37,463 nucleotides of DNA, taken from a virus. The translations under genes were made by a program, and so were the position numbers. Below, piece by piece: positions 1-7,713 of this stretch (the stretch's first letter is position 1; every line of letters starts with the position of its first letter). The stretch covers positions 1 to 37,463 of the IMG/VR virus record IMGVR_UViG_3300037961_006247. One strand, given 5' to 3'. Under the pieces are notes generated by a model that saw only the letters and a list, made by a program, of their open reading frames with translations, did no database searches and was not told where the DNA came from.

Positions 1-24
1 ATGAATAAAGAAATAAAAGCATGA
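1..24 (+). CDS. 3' end of the upstream gene, possibly the N-terminal half of a split DNA polymerase
   Basis: Frame 1 is open from the window edge and ends at the TGA at 22-24, reading MNKEIKA. The TGA overlaps the next ATG in an ATGA junction. In T4 gp43 the region just before the DTDS motif is an alpha-helical segment reading roughly NEYLN, so this tail could be the end of a separate polymerase N-terminal subunit. That is inference, because only seven codons are visible. It could equally be any upstream gene, or one half of a frameshifted polymerase. Confidence 0.45.
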   Translation: MNKEIKA

Positions 25-953
25 AACATTTAGAAGATACTCCTTGGTGGATTTGTGATCCTGAAGATACTAATTATTGTACTTATAGTGATACTGATTC
101 AATTTATATGCATGCTGAACCTTTATTAAGGTTTAGACATAGCAATTTTGATGAAATGAGTGCTAGTGAAAAGGATGATGCTTTAGAAAGTATAGCAATG
201 GATTATGAAAAACTTGTTACTAATTCTTATGATAAATTAGCTACAGATTGTTTTAATGCTAAGGGTAAACATAGATTAGAAATGAAAACTGAATGTGTTA
301 TTCGTTCAGCTTATTTTAGAGCAACAAGACGTTATGCACAGTGGATTACTAAACAAGAAGGTATTGTAAAAGAATCATTAGATGTTAAAGGGTTAGAATT
401 TAAAAAAGCTAATTTTCCACCTGTATTAGGTAAATTTTTTCATAAAACATTAGTAGATGTTTTAAAGGGAGCTGAACAAAGTGAAATAGATAATAGAGTA
501 AAAGAATTTAAAAAACAAATTCTTGATGGTTCTATTCAATTAACAGAATTAGGTAATCCAACATCTGTAAAAACATTAAATAAATATACTGAGCGTAAAG
601 CTAGAGCTGGTGAAATGTTTACTGTTGTAGCTAAAGGTGCTCCTGCAGCTGTAAGAGCCGTTATTAGATATAATGATTTACTTAGATTTTGGGGTTTAAG
701 TAATAAACATAGTTTAATTACGCAGGGTGATAAAGTTAAATGGATTTATCTAAAACCAAACCCATATCAAATTGATGCCATAGCATTTTTAGATTGGGAT
801 TTACCTGAAAAAATACGTACATTTATAGAACAAAATGCTGATAGGAAAAAAATATTTGAAAGTATTTTATTAAATAAATTAGAAGGATTTTATAATGATT
901 TAGGTTGGACTCTAAATTTAAACCCATATAAAGAAATGTTTTTTAAATTTTAA
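21..953 (+). CDS. 43: DNA polymerase family B, C-terminal part (T4 gp43-like)
   Basis: This encodes the palm (C-terminal half) and thumb of a T4-type replicative DNA polymerase, which copies the phage genome in the cytoplasm. The motif C signature YSDTDSIY sits at residues 22-29; its two aspartates bind the catalytic metals. The last residues, KEMFFKF, resemble the clamp-binding tail of T4 gp43 (SLFDMFDF). At 310 aa it lacks the exonuclease domain, motif A and motif B. An in-frame TAA at 6-8 blocks any upstream extension in this frame, so the ORF truly begins at or near 21. The ATG overlaps the TGA of the frame-1 reading in ATGA. The polymerase is therefore split into two polypeptides or joined by frameshifting. 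The clamp and loader genes follow within 9 kb. The family call is firm; the split arrangement is an inference. Confidence 0.9.
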   Translation: MKHLEDTPWWICDPEDTNYCTYSDTDSIYMHAEPLLRFRHSNFDEMSASEKDDALESIAMDYEKLVTNSYDKLATDCFNAKGKHRLEMKTECVIRSAYFRATRRYAQWITKQEGIVKESLDVKGLEFKKANFPPVLGKFFHKTLVDVLKGAEQSEIDNRVKEFKKQILDGSIQLTELGNPTSVKTLNKYTERKARAGEMFTVVAKGAPAAVRAVIRYNDLLRFWGLSNKHSLITQGDKVKWIYLKPNPYQIDAIAFLDWDLPEKIRTFIEQNADRKKIFESILLNKLEGFYNDLGWTLNLNPYKEMFFKF

Positions 954-954
954 T

Positions 955-1344
955 ATGAGTAAGAAAAAGGACAAACCAGATATGTTTGCTGAAAATAAGG
1001 CTATCATGCCTTATGGAGATAGTGTTGGTGCTCCTTCAATTCATCCTACTAACATATCAGCTTATAAACAAGAAAAAGTAATTAAAACAAATCATTATTT
1101 CGAAGCTCGATTTGATGAAATAAAAGAAGAATATAGAAAATTATTAGAAGCATATAAATGGAATGAATTAGTTTATAATAGTGATTTTAGATTTGAACCT
1201 ATTAAAGGTAAAACTTACCATTTATATCAAAGAGGAGAAGATGAAACATTATTTTTATCATTAATAGGACCAGATGAGTGGAATCAAATTTATATAGGTT
1301 CCTTTAGATTAGATTCTGATGATAAATGGGATAAAATTAACTAA
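955..1344 (+). CDS. DUF2452-like conserved protein
   Basis: A 129-residue soluble protein with no signal peptide or membrane segment. The pattern MPYGDSVGAPSIHP near residues 18-31, followed by a helical region (FDEIKEEYRKLLEAYKWNE) and GKTYHLYQR...LFLSLIGPDEW, matches my memory of DUF2452 proteins, which occur in Bacteroidota and some phages. No catalytic motif is visible and the function is unknown. It starts two bases after the polymerase stop and ends two bases before the carbamoyltransferase gene, so it is probably co-transcribed with both. Confidence 0.65.
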   Translation: MSKKKDKPDMFAENKAIMPYGDSVGAPSIHPTNISAYKQEKVIKTNHYFEARFDEIKEEYRKLLEAYKWNELVYNSDFRFEPIKGKTYHLYQRGEDETLFLSLIGPDEWNQIYIGSFRLDSDDKWDKIN

Positions 1345-1346
1345 AT

Positions 1347-2939
1347 ATGAAAATATTAGGATTAACAGGAGGATTACATAGTGCTGGTTTAGCATATCTT
1401 GAAAATGGAGTACCTATATTTGCTTTTGAAGAAGAAAGATTTAATAGAATAAAGGCTTATAAAGATTTTTATGCTATGAAATTTAGGATGCCTTGGGAAT
1501 GTGGTCAGCATGTATGGTATCATAAAAACTATGATTGGTTAAAATTAGATTATATTACATCTCATTATGATGCTGACGTAGCTGAAAAAATATGGAGAGG
1601 AATAGGTTTAGGACCTTTTCCTAGTGAAAAATATATTAAAATAAATCATCATTTAGGCCATTGTGCTTTAGCTTATTATTGTAGTGGTTTTGAAGAAGAT
1701 ACTTTTGTAGTATCAATTGATGCATCAGGTGAAAAATATTCTTGTAGAATGTATCTTGGTAAAGATGGGAATATGGATGAAATTAATAATATTCCTTTAA
1801 CACATAAATCTTTAGGACATTATTATTCTATGCTTACTGAGTTTTTAGGTTTTAAAAGATTAAAAGATGAAGGTAAAATTGTAGGGTTATCATCTCATGG
1901 GGGTTATAGAAAAGAAGTTTATGATTGTTTTAATAAATGTATTACTATAAATGGTTTAAAAACTGATAAAGATAAAGGTAAAAAATATTTAGGAGGAATA
2001 TATGAAGATTTTTACAGACTTTGGTTTGAAGAATTTGGTAGTAAATTTACACAATTTGATGAAGATATTGCATATAATGGTCAGTTAGTATTTGAAGAAA
2101 AAGTACTTGAATTATTTAATAATTTACATGAAAAGTATCCTAACATTAAAAAAATTGCTTTAGCTGGGGGTATATTTGCTAATGTAAAATTAAATAAAAG
2201 AATTAATGAATTAGATTGGGTTGATGAAGTATTTGTTGCACCACCTATGGGAGATGAAGGGTTACCATTAGGTTCAGCATTAGCAGTTCATAAATTAAAG
2301 AACCCAGACTTTAAACCATTTAGACTAAATGATATATTTTTAGGTACTTCTTACATAGATGTTGTTCATGATAAAGAAAAATTTAATTGTAGACCATATT
2401 CTCCTACACAATTAGCCTTTGATTTAAAAGAAGGTAAAGTAGTAGGATGGTTTCAAGATAGATATGAACATGGTCCTAGAGCACTTTGTAATAGAAGTAT
2501 AATAGCAGATCCTAGTGTACCTGGGACCTATAAAAAAGTAAATGATAGACTGCAAAGAAATGACAATATGCCTTTTGCCCCTGTAGTACTTGATACTCAT
2601 GCAAGTAGTGTATTTAATGTTAAAAAATCAAAATATACTGCTGAATTTATGACTATGTTATATGATACTCATCTAGAATGGCATAATAAAATCCCAGCAG
2701 TAGTACATCCAGTAGATAAAACAGCAAGGATACAAATTGTAACTCCTAACTCAAATGGTAAATTTTATGATTTATTAAGAAAGTTTCATGCAGTAACTCA
2801 AATTCCAGTTTTATTAAATACAAGCTTTAATGTACATGGTGAACCTATAGTTTGTCATCCCAAAGAAGCTTTCGTACATTTGGACAACGAAATAGTAGAT
2901 ATTCTAGTAATTAATGATAAAGTTTATACTAAAAAATGA
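1347..2939 (+). CDS. Carbamoyltransferase, NodU/CmcH/TobZ family
   Basis: These enzymes transfer a carbamoyl group from carbamoyl phosphate, via carbamoyl-adenylate, to a hydroxyl group on a sugar, antibiotic or nucleotide. The 530 aa match full length for the family. The N-terminal Kae1/ASKHA-like domain starts MKILGLTGGLHSAGLAY and contains HHLGH at 101-105, the usual metal-binding histidines. AGGIFANVKLN and the PMGDEGLPLGSAL segment lie near the middle. The C-terminal YrdC-like carbamoyltransferase region contains EHGPRALCNRSI and LLNTSFNVHGEPIV, both highly typical. The gene overlaps the clamp gene by four bases (ATGA-type). Its substrate cannot be read from sequence. Placement inside the replication block, not the glycan block, favours a nucleotide or DNA target, but a glycan target is equally compatible with the family. 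Confidence 0.92.
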   Translation: MKILGLTGGLHSAGLAYLENGVPIFAFEEERFNRIKAYKDFYAMKFRMPWECGQHVWYHKNYDWLKLDYITSHYDADVAEKIWRGIGLGPFPSEKYIKINHHLGHCALAYYCSGFEEDTFVVSIDASGEKYSCRMYLGKDGNMDEINNIPLTHKSLGHYYSMLTEFLGFKRLKDEGKIVGLSSHGGYRKEVYDCFNKCITINGLKTDKDKGKKYLGGIYEDFYRLWFEEFGSKFTQFDEDIAYNGQLVFEEKVLELFNNLHEKYPNIKKIALAGGIFANVKLNKRINELDWVDEVFVAPPMGDEGLPLGSALAVHKLKNPDFKPFRLNDIFLGTSYIDVVHDKEKFNCRPYSPTQLAFDLKEGKVVGWFQDRYEHGPRALCNRSIIADPSVPGTYKKVNDRLQRNDNMPFAPVVLDTHASSVFNVKKSKYTAEFMTMLYDTHLEWHNKIPAVVHPVDKTARIQIVTPNSNGKFYDLLRKFHAVTQIPVLLNTSFNVHGEPIVCHPKEAFVHLDNEIVDILVINDKVYTKK

Positions 2940-3670
2940 TAAATAAATTAACAATACAATCAATTATTAATAAGTATTATCTTGGAGTAAATGAAGCTGT
3001 AAAATGGGTAGTTGAAGATAATGAATTAGGGATTAATTTTATGACCCCTACTAAAGATGTTATTGGATCTGTTTCATGTAAAAATTTCCAATTAGAAAAT
3101 AGTAAATTAGCTATTTATGATACTAAAAAATTATCAAGTCTAATTAACATTTGTAATGGAGATTTACTTTTAGAATTAGAAAAGAATAATGCTATTTACA
3201 CTAAATTAAAAATATCAGATTTAAATTTTAATCTAAATTATGCTTTATCGGATCCTTTATTAATAGGAAAAGTAGGAGAAGTAACAATACCAGATTGGGT
3301 TGTTGAATTAGATTTAACATCTGAAGATATTGATAATATTATTAGAGCAAAAAGTGCTCTATCTCAAATAGATAATATGTTAGTAACTACAACAACAAAT
3401 TTAGATAATGAAGATGTAGTTGAGTTTGTGTTTGGAGATGAATCTGGACATAATAATAAGATAACATATCAAATAAAAGGAGATATTAAAGAAAAAGATA
3501 TTAAATTACCATTTAATTCAGATACATTTAAAACTATTCTTCATGCTAATAAAGATATGGAAGGTGGTAAAATGTATTTAAGTAGTATGGGTTTAATTCA
3601 ATTAGATTTTGAATTAGATGATATTTCTTCAAGATATTTTATGGTAAGGAAGGCAGAAACAGAATTTTAA
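2936..3670 (+). CDS. 45: Sliding clamp DNA polymerase accessory protein (T4 gp45-like)
   Basis: A ring-shaped processivity factor that encircles DNA and tethers the polymerase; in T4 it also activates late transcription. The length of 244 aa is close to T4 gp45 (228). The segment LAIYDTKKLSSLINICNGD parallels gp45 VAIYDLNGFLGILSLVNDD. The end (YFMVRKAETEF) parallels the gp45 C-terminus (YVVALEADSTHDF). The position directly after the polymerase block supports the call. Overall identity is low, so the assignment rests on these two segments, length and context. It is probably the last gene of its transcript, because a promoter-like sequence follows. Confidence 0.8.
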   Translation: MINKLTIQSIINKYYLGVNEAVKWVVEDNELGINFMTPTKDVIGSVSCKNFQLENSKLAIYDTKKLSSLINICNGDLLLELEKNNAIYTKLKISDLNFNLNYALSDPLLIGKVGEVTIPDWVVELDLTSEDIDNIIRAKSALSQIDNMLVTTTTNLDNEDVVEFVFGDESGHNNKITYQIKGDIKEKDIKLPFNSDTFKTILHANKDMEGGKMYLSSMGLIQLDFELDDISSRYFMVRKAETEF

Positions 3671-3693
3671 CATACGTATAAACGAATATTAAA

Positions 3694-3724
3694 TTGACCT
3701 TAGGGCGCACGTTTTATATTTTTA
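3694..3724 (+). promoter_or_regulatory. Candidate promoter, degenerate copy of the TTTGG-N19-TATATTTA family, for hsp20
   Basis: TTG at 3694-3696 is followed after exactly 20 nt by TATTTTTA at 3717-3724. The spacing matches the stronger copies in this window. The base after TTG is A rather than G, and the -7 box has one mismatch to TATATTTA. The site lies in a 93-bp intergenic gap, 40 bp upstream of the hsp20 start. Confidence 0.45.
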
Positions 3725-4201
3725 TTAACCAGATGATCGAAAGACATCACAAAACTAAATGATATGAGTACATTATTTTATGAACACACCCCATTCGATA
3801 TTTTATATCGAAATTTTTTCAAAGCAGACGAAACATTCGCTCCTGCACTTAATTCAAAACAACCACATCCACTAGACATTTATTACGATCAAGAAGGTCT
3901 TTACTTCGAGATTGCATGTACTGGTCTTACAAAAGAAGATATCTCAATTGAGATTGAAGCTGATGTATTAAGGATATCCTATACTAAACCAAAAGATGAA
4001 GAAAAACTTGATCTGTCAGGTTATATTTACCATGGTTTAAGTAGGAAATCATTCAATTTAGGATATAAAATTGCTCCTAAATTTGATTTGACAAAAATAG
4101 ACGCTGAAATGGAAAATGGATTATTGAAAATTTCAATACCATTAACTAAAGAAGCTAAACCGAAAGCAATTAAAATTAAGTAACCTAAAAGCGCCCTTAG
4201 G
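3698..4201. repeat. Short inverted repeat flanking hsp20
   Basis: CCTTAGGGCGC at 3698-3708, upstream of hsp20, is an inverted copy with one mismatch of GCGCCCTTAGG at 4191-4201, downstream of it. Both arms are GC-rich islands in a very AT-rich background. The upstream arm lies inside the proposed promoter spacer and the downstream arm lies in a hairpin. It could be an operator pair, the borders of a small gene cassette, or chance. Confidence 0.45.
3764..4183 (+). CDS. Small heat shock protein, Hsp20/alpha-crystallin family
   Basis: An ATP-independent holdase that binds unfolding proteins in the cytoplasm. The protein has 139 aa, normal for the family. The alpha-crystallin domain runs from about residue 35 to 127 (PHPLDIYYDQEGLYFEIACTG onwards) and ends with the family signature GLLKISIPL at 119-127. 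The extreme C-terminus KAIKIK supplies the I-x-I motif used for oligomer assembly. Hsp20 genes are known in T4-like cyanophages. The gene stands alone between a promoter-like sequence and a hairpin, so it may be expressed separately from the chaperonin genes immediately downstream. Confidence 0.93.
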   Translation: MSTLFYEHTPFDILYRNFFKADETFAPALNSKQPHPLDIYYDQEGLYFEIACTGLTKEDISIEIEADVLRISYTKPKDEEKLDLSGYIYHGLSRKSFNLGYKIAPKFDLTKIDAEMENGLLKISIPLTKEAKPKAIKIK

Positions 4202-4203
4202 TT
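4182..4203 (+). terminator. Hairpin after hsp20, possible terminator
   Basis: AACCTAA (4182-4188) pairs with TTAGGTT (4197-4203) across an eight-base loop AAGCGCCC, giving a seven-base-pair stem. It begins inside the hsp20 stop codon. The following tract GGTTTATATTTTG is only moderately T-rich, so termination is uncertain. The 3' arm overlaps the -33 element of the next promoter. Confidence 0.45.
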
Positions 4204-4232
4204 GGTTTATATTTTGATTTTTCGTATATTAA
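4201..4232 (+). promoter_or_regulatory. Promoter of the TTTGG-N19-TATATTTA family, driving the chaperonin operon
   Basis: GTTGG at 4201-4205 and TATATTAA at 4225-4232 are separated so that exactly 20 nt lie between TTG and TATA. The box is preceded by TTCG, as in four other copies. The first downstream ATG is 4256, leaving about 23 nt after the box. It would transcribe the 102-aa gene, groES and groEL. Confidence 0.75.
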
Positions 4233-4255
4233 CGTTATAAAATAAAAAAAGTTAT

Positions 4256-4564
4256 ATGGCAAAAATTACAGACCCAAAAATGCATCCCTACTTTATAGGA
4301 AAAGACACACACTGTTATACAGTGTATGAAATAGTTACACCCCAAGAAAAATACCTTGCAAAAGGTAGTAAAGGAAAAGATTATGAAAAACCATTAGGAC
4401 ATTATTCTAATTTCGGATCTGCTTTACAAAAAGTAGCTACAGAAAAGCTAAATAATGAAAGAGATCATTATCATAGTATTCAAGAATATGTTGAAAGATG
4501 GGATAAATTGTTGGTTGAATTAAAAGAATTACAAAATTATAGAGGACTAAAAGCAAGTTATTAA
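4256..4564 (+). CDS. Hypothetical protein, first gene of the chaperonin operon
   Basis: A 102-residue soluble protein not recognised as any named family. The first half is probably beta-rich (HCYTVYEIVTPQEKYLAKGSKG...LGHYSNFGSALQKV). The second half is strongly helical and charged (EKLNNERDHYHSIQEYVERW). The layout of a short beta sheet followed by HYSNFGSAL resembles small phage proteins of unknown function. It sits two bases upstream of groES and about 23 nt after a strong promoter, so it is co-expressed with the chaperonins. That position suggests, but does not show, a role linked to folding. Confidence 0.7.
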   Translation: MAKITDPKMHPYFIGKDTHCYTVYEIVTPQEKYLAKGSKGKDYEKPLGHYSNFGSALQKVATEKLNNERDHYHSIQEYVERWDKLLVELKELQNYRGLKASY

Positions 4565-4566
4565 TT

Positions 4567-4857
4567 ATGAAATTAGAAGCATTATTTAACGCCGTAATTG
4601 TAAAACCAATTGAGGCAGAAGAAACTCAACATGGTAATATTATTGTACCAGATATGGGTAATGAAAAAAATCAAACAGGTGAAGTTGTAGCAGTTGGACC
4701 TGGAAAACACACAATCACAGGAGAATTTATTAAAACTATTAGTAGTGTAGGTGATATCGTAGTATTACCAACTCAAGGTTTTACAAAATTACCTTATGAA
4801 GGTGAAGAATATTGGGTAGGACCCGAAAATCAAGTATTAGCTAAAATTAACAAATAA
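4567..4857 (+). CDS. groES: Co-chaperonin GroES
   Basis: The Cpn10 lid that caps the GroEL chamber during ATP-driven folding. The 96 aa compare with 97 for E. coli GroES. The beta-barrel core reads LFNAVIVKPIEAEETQHGNIIVPD, with a mobile-loop region around residues 16-32. GEVVAVGPGK at about 38-47 is the classical GroES signature. VGDIVVLPTQG and the end ENQVLAKINK are also typical. It lies directly before groEL, 10 bp apart, as in bacterial groESL operons. The family call is firm. T4 itself uses a distantly related gp31 instead, so a canonical GroES here differs from T4. Confidence 0.96.
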   Translation: MKLEALFNAVIVKPIEAEETQHGNIIVPDMGNEKNQTGEVVAVGPGKHTITGEFIKTISSVGDIVVLPTQGFTKLPYEGEEYWVGPENQVLAKINK

Positions 4858-4867
4858 AATAAAAGAT

Positions 4868-6496
4868 ATGCCAGTATACAATAATAAAGAAGTTCGTTTT
4901 GGAGCCAAAGCAAGAGCTGAAGTAATGGAAGGTATTAATACACTAGCTGATGCCGTTGTATGTACATTAGGACCTAATGGTAGAAATGTTTTAATTGATG
5001 AAAATGGTTATGATGATAATTATAAGCCAATTCATACTAAAGACGGTGTTACAGTAGCTAAACATATTACAGTTCATGGATTAGTTAAAAATCTTGGGGC
5101 TCAATTAGTAAAACAAGCAGCACTAAAAACTGCAGATAAAGCAGGAGATGGTACAACTACTTCAACATTATTAGCTCGTGAGTTAATTAAAGAAGGTTTA
5201 AATCATCTTAATAATGGAGAAAATGCTGTTGAAATTAAACGTAGTATTGATAGAGCAGTAAAAGAAGTAATTGATATTGTTAGAGATCATATATCTAAAG
5301 AAATCTCATCTGAAGAACAATTACAGCAAATTGCAACAATATCAGCAAACAATGATATTGAAATTGGAAAACTTATATCAATGGCTATTGAAAAAGTAGG
5401 TAGAGATGGAGTTGTTCATATTGAAGAATCAAAATCAGGAGATACTTATTTAGAAACTGTTGAGGGTATGCAATTTGATAGAGGATATGCTTCACATTTC
5501 TTCGTTACAAATAATGCTGATATGAGTTGTACATTAGAGGATCCTTATATTTTAATTGCTAATCATAAATTTACACAAGTAAAAGAATTACTTCCTATTT
5601 TAGAAAGTGTTTCTAATGCTAATAAATCATTATTGATTATTGCTGATGATATTGATGGTGAAGCGTTAGCTACCCTTATTGTAAATAAAGCAAGAGGAAT
5701 TCTTAAAGTAGCAGCAGTTAAAGGTCCAGATTTTGGAGAAAGAAAAAAGTTAATTCTTGAAGATATTGCTGCTTTAACAGGTGGTGAAGTATTTGATAAA
5801 GATAAAGGAATGAAACTTGATAAATTTTCTTATGATTGGTTTGGGCAAGCAAGAACAGTTACAGTTACTAAAGAACAAACTACAATTGTTGATGGTAAAG
5901 GTGATGAAGAAACAATCAACCAGAGAGTAAGTGATCTTCAATCCCAAATTGAAAAAGAAGATACTCCATATGTTATAGAACATTTACAAAGTCGTTTAGC
6001 TAAAATGATTGGTGGGGTTTCTATAGTTCATGTAGGAGGTTATACTGAAGTTGAAATGAAAGAAAAAAAGGATAGAGTTGATGATGCTTTACATGCTACA
6101 AAAGCAGCATTAGATAAAGGTATTGTGCCTGGAGGTGGAGCTGCTTTATTATATGCTTCAAATGGTTTAGACAATGATGAATTAGGATATAGAATTGTTA
6201 AAAAAGCATGTAGAAAACCATTTATCCAAATCTTAACTAACGCAGGATATGATAATACAACAGCTGAAATGATAGCTAATGATCTTTGTAATTCTGGGGA
6301 TGGTTATTGGACAGGTTATAATTTAAAAGAAGGTGTAGTTACTAATATGGAAGAAGCTGGAATTTTAGATCCAACAAAAGTTACAATAACAGCTCTTGAA
6401 AATGCTTCATCTGTAGCAGGAACTATTTTATTAACAGAATGTGTTGTAACTGATCACCCAGATCAAAAGAAACCAGTTCCTGAAGAAACATTTTAA
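4868..6496 (+). CDS. groEL: Chaperonin GroEL
   Basis: The 60-kDa chaperonin subunit that forms the double-ring folding chamber. The 542 aa are full length (E. coli 548). The equatorial ATP-binding motif GDGTTT is at 93-98 with its aspartate at 94. The apical domain is present (about 200-390). The second equatorial segment carries DALHATKAALDKGIVPGGGAALL and KMIGGVSIVHVGG. All three domains appear intact with no frameshift. The usual C-terminal GGM repeat tail is absent; the protein ends CVVTDHPDQKKPVPEETF. It is paired with groES upstream and followed two bases later by a 91-aa gene. Phage GroELs are known from some large phages; an intact groESL pair beside Hsp20 is less usual. Confidence 0.97.
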   Translation: MPVYNNKEVRFGAKARAEVMEGINTLADAVVCTLGPNGRNVLIDENGYDDNYKPIHTKDGVTVAKHITVHGLVKNLGAQLVKQAALKTADKAGDGTTTSTLLARELIKEGLNHLNNGENAVEIKRSIDRAVKEVIDIVRDHISKEISSEEQLQQIATISANNDIEIGKLISMAIEKVGRDGVVHIEESKSGDTYLETVEGMQFDRGYASHFFVTNNADMSCTLEDPYILIANHKFTQVKELLPILESVSNANKSLLIIADDIDGEALATLIVNKARGILKVAAVKGPDFGERKKLILEDIAALTGGEVFDKDKGMKLDKFSYDWFGQARTVTVTKEQTTIVDGKGDEETINQRVSDLQSQIEKEDTPYVIEHLQSRLAKMIGGVSIVHVGGYTEVEMKEKKDRVDDALHATKAALDKGIVPGGGAALLYASNGLDNDELGYRIVKKACRKPFIQILTNAGYDNTTAEMIANDLCNSGDGYWTGYNLKEGVVTNMEEAGILDPTKVTITALENASSVAGTILLTECVVTDHPDQKKPVPEETF

Positions 6497-6498
6497 TT

Positions 6499-6774
6499 AT
6501 GAGTGAGAAAAAAATTGTTGAACATAATGAGTTAATTGCCACAAGAGTACCACCTGGAGACAGGTGGACTCTAGTTGGTGATGTAAAAAAAGAAGTATTT
6601 CCAAATTTAACAGATACTTTAGAAGCATTTTTCCATCAAACCGGTTTTAATGGAGCTTATAGATTAGATCCTATTGCTAGTAAATTATATGCTATACAAA
6701 CATCTAGTGTAGAGGTTAAAAAAGAAGCACCAAAAGTATATGGAATGTATGGTGAATTTAGGCAAGGGGTATAA
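6499..6774 (+). CDS. Hypothetical protein downstream of groEL
   Basis: A 91-residue soluble protein with no recognised family. It starts two bases after groEL, so it is probably in the same transcript. The central segment RVPPGDRWTLVGDVKKEVFPNLTDTLEAFF looks like a small mixed alpha/beta fold. The C-terminal part is basic and ends MYGEFRQGV. A promoter-like sequence begins right after its stop, suggesting it closes the chaperonin operon. The function is unknown. Confidence 0.65.
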   Translation: MSEKKIVEHNELIATRVPPGDRWTLVGDVKKEVFPNLTDTLEAFFHQTGFNGAYRLDPIASKLYAIQTSSVEVKKEAPKVYGMYGEFRQGV

Positions 6775-6775
6775 G

Positions 6776-6806
6776 TTGGTTATTTAAATAAAAGTTATTA
6801 TATTAA
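6776..6806 (+). promoter_or_regulatory. Weak candidate promoter before the clamp-loader gene
   Basis: TTGG at 6776-6779 and TATATTAA at 6799-6806 again have exactly 20 nt between TTG and TATA. It lacks the TTCG extension found at the strong copies. The box ends only four bases before the ATG at 6811, so a transcript from it would be nearly leaderless. The 36-bp gap between genes makes some promoter plausible. AT-richness makes chance matches likely. Confidence 0.35.
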
Positions 6807-6810
6807 GGTT

Positions 6811-7713
6811 ATGGAAAATTCGTTATTAGTAGAAAAATATCGCCCTACAGTATTAGAAAATTATGTGGGTAATGAGCATATTAAAAAAACAATATCACAA
6901 TATTTAGAACAGAATGATATTCAAAATTTAATATTTTATGGACCTGCTGGTACTGGTAAAACAACACTAGCAAAGTTAATAATTAAAAATCTAAATTGTG
7001 ATCACTTATATATTAATGCTTCTGACGAACGTGGTATTGAAACTATTAGGGATAAAGTCTCTGGTTTTGCGTCGGTTGCGTCATTTAAACCCCTTAAAGT
7101 TATTATCTTGGATGAAGCGGATTTTCTCACGATCCAAGCACAAGCATCACTCAGAAACATAATAGAAACATTTTCACGTACTACTAGATTTATTTTAACT
7201 TGCAATTATATAGAACGTATTATTGATCCCTTACAATCTAGATGTCAAGTACTTAAAATTGTACCTCCAACTAAAAAAGATGTTGCTAAACATTTAAATT
7301 GGATTTTACAACAAGAAGTAGTTATGCATGATGTAAAGGATTTAGTACCATTAGTTAATCAATGTTATCCTGATTTACGTAAATGTATTAACACTATACA
7401 ACTATCAATACAAGATAATGCTTTACAATTAGATCAATCAGTATTAGTATCATCTAATTATATGGTAAAAGTATTAAAAGAATTATCTAGTGATAAACCA
7501 AGATTTAATACTATTAGACAAATAATTGCAGATGCAAATGTTCAAGATTTTGAAGAATTATATAGATATCTTTATGATAATGCTCATATATTTGCTCTAG
7601 GTAAAGAAGGAATGGTAGCATATCATATTAATGAATATTCTTATCAATCTAATTTTAGAATTGATAAAGAAATTAACTGTATGGCATTAATAAATCAGTT
7701 AATAAATGTATAA
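6811..7713 (+). CDS. 44: Clamp-loader AAA+ ATPase subunit (T4 gp44-like, RFC small-subunit family)
   Basis: With gp62, this ATPase opens the sliding clamp and loads it at primer-template junctions. The N-terminus LLVEKYRPTVLENYVGNEHI is the RFC/gp44 hallmark and fixes the start. Walker A GPAGTGKT is at 44-51 and Walker B VIILDEAD at 97-104. Sensor 1 is CNYIERII around 131-138, and the arginine-finger SRC motif is at 143-145. The C-terminal helical collar follows. The 300 aa are close to T4 gp44 (319). It overlaps the next small gene by one base. The gp62-like partner lies about 1 kb downstream. Confidence 0.95.
   Translation: MENSLLVEKYRPTVLENYVGNEHIKKTISQYLEQNDIQNLIFYGPAGTGKTTLAKLIIKNLNCDHLYINASDERGIETIRDKVSGFASVASFKPLKVIILDEADFLTIQAQASLRNIIETFSRTTRFILTCNYIERIIDPLQSRCQVLKIVPPTKKDVAKHLNWILQQEVVMHDVKDLVPLVNQCYPDLRKCINTIQLSIQDNALQLDQSVLVSSNYMVKVLKELSSDKPRFNTIRQIIADANVQDFEELYRYLYDNAHIFALGKEGMVAYHINEYSYQSNFRIDKEINCMALINQLINV

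Noticed and set aside
5774-5983. Reverse-strand ORFs such as the 69-codon one inside groEL and others at 7002-7205, 12538-12741, 16412-16645 and 31674-31958
   Set aside because: All lie opposite strong + strand genes with clear families, have no family features, and the whole window is otherwise one-stranded.
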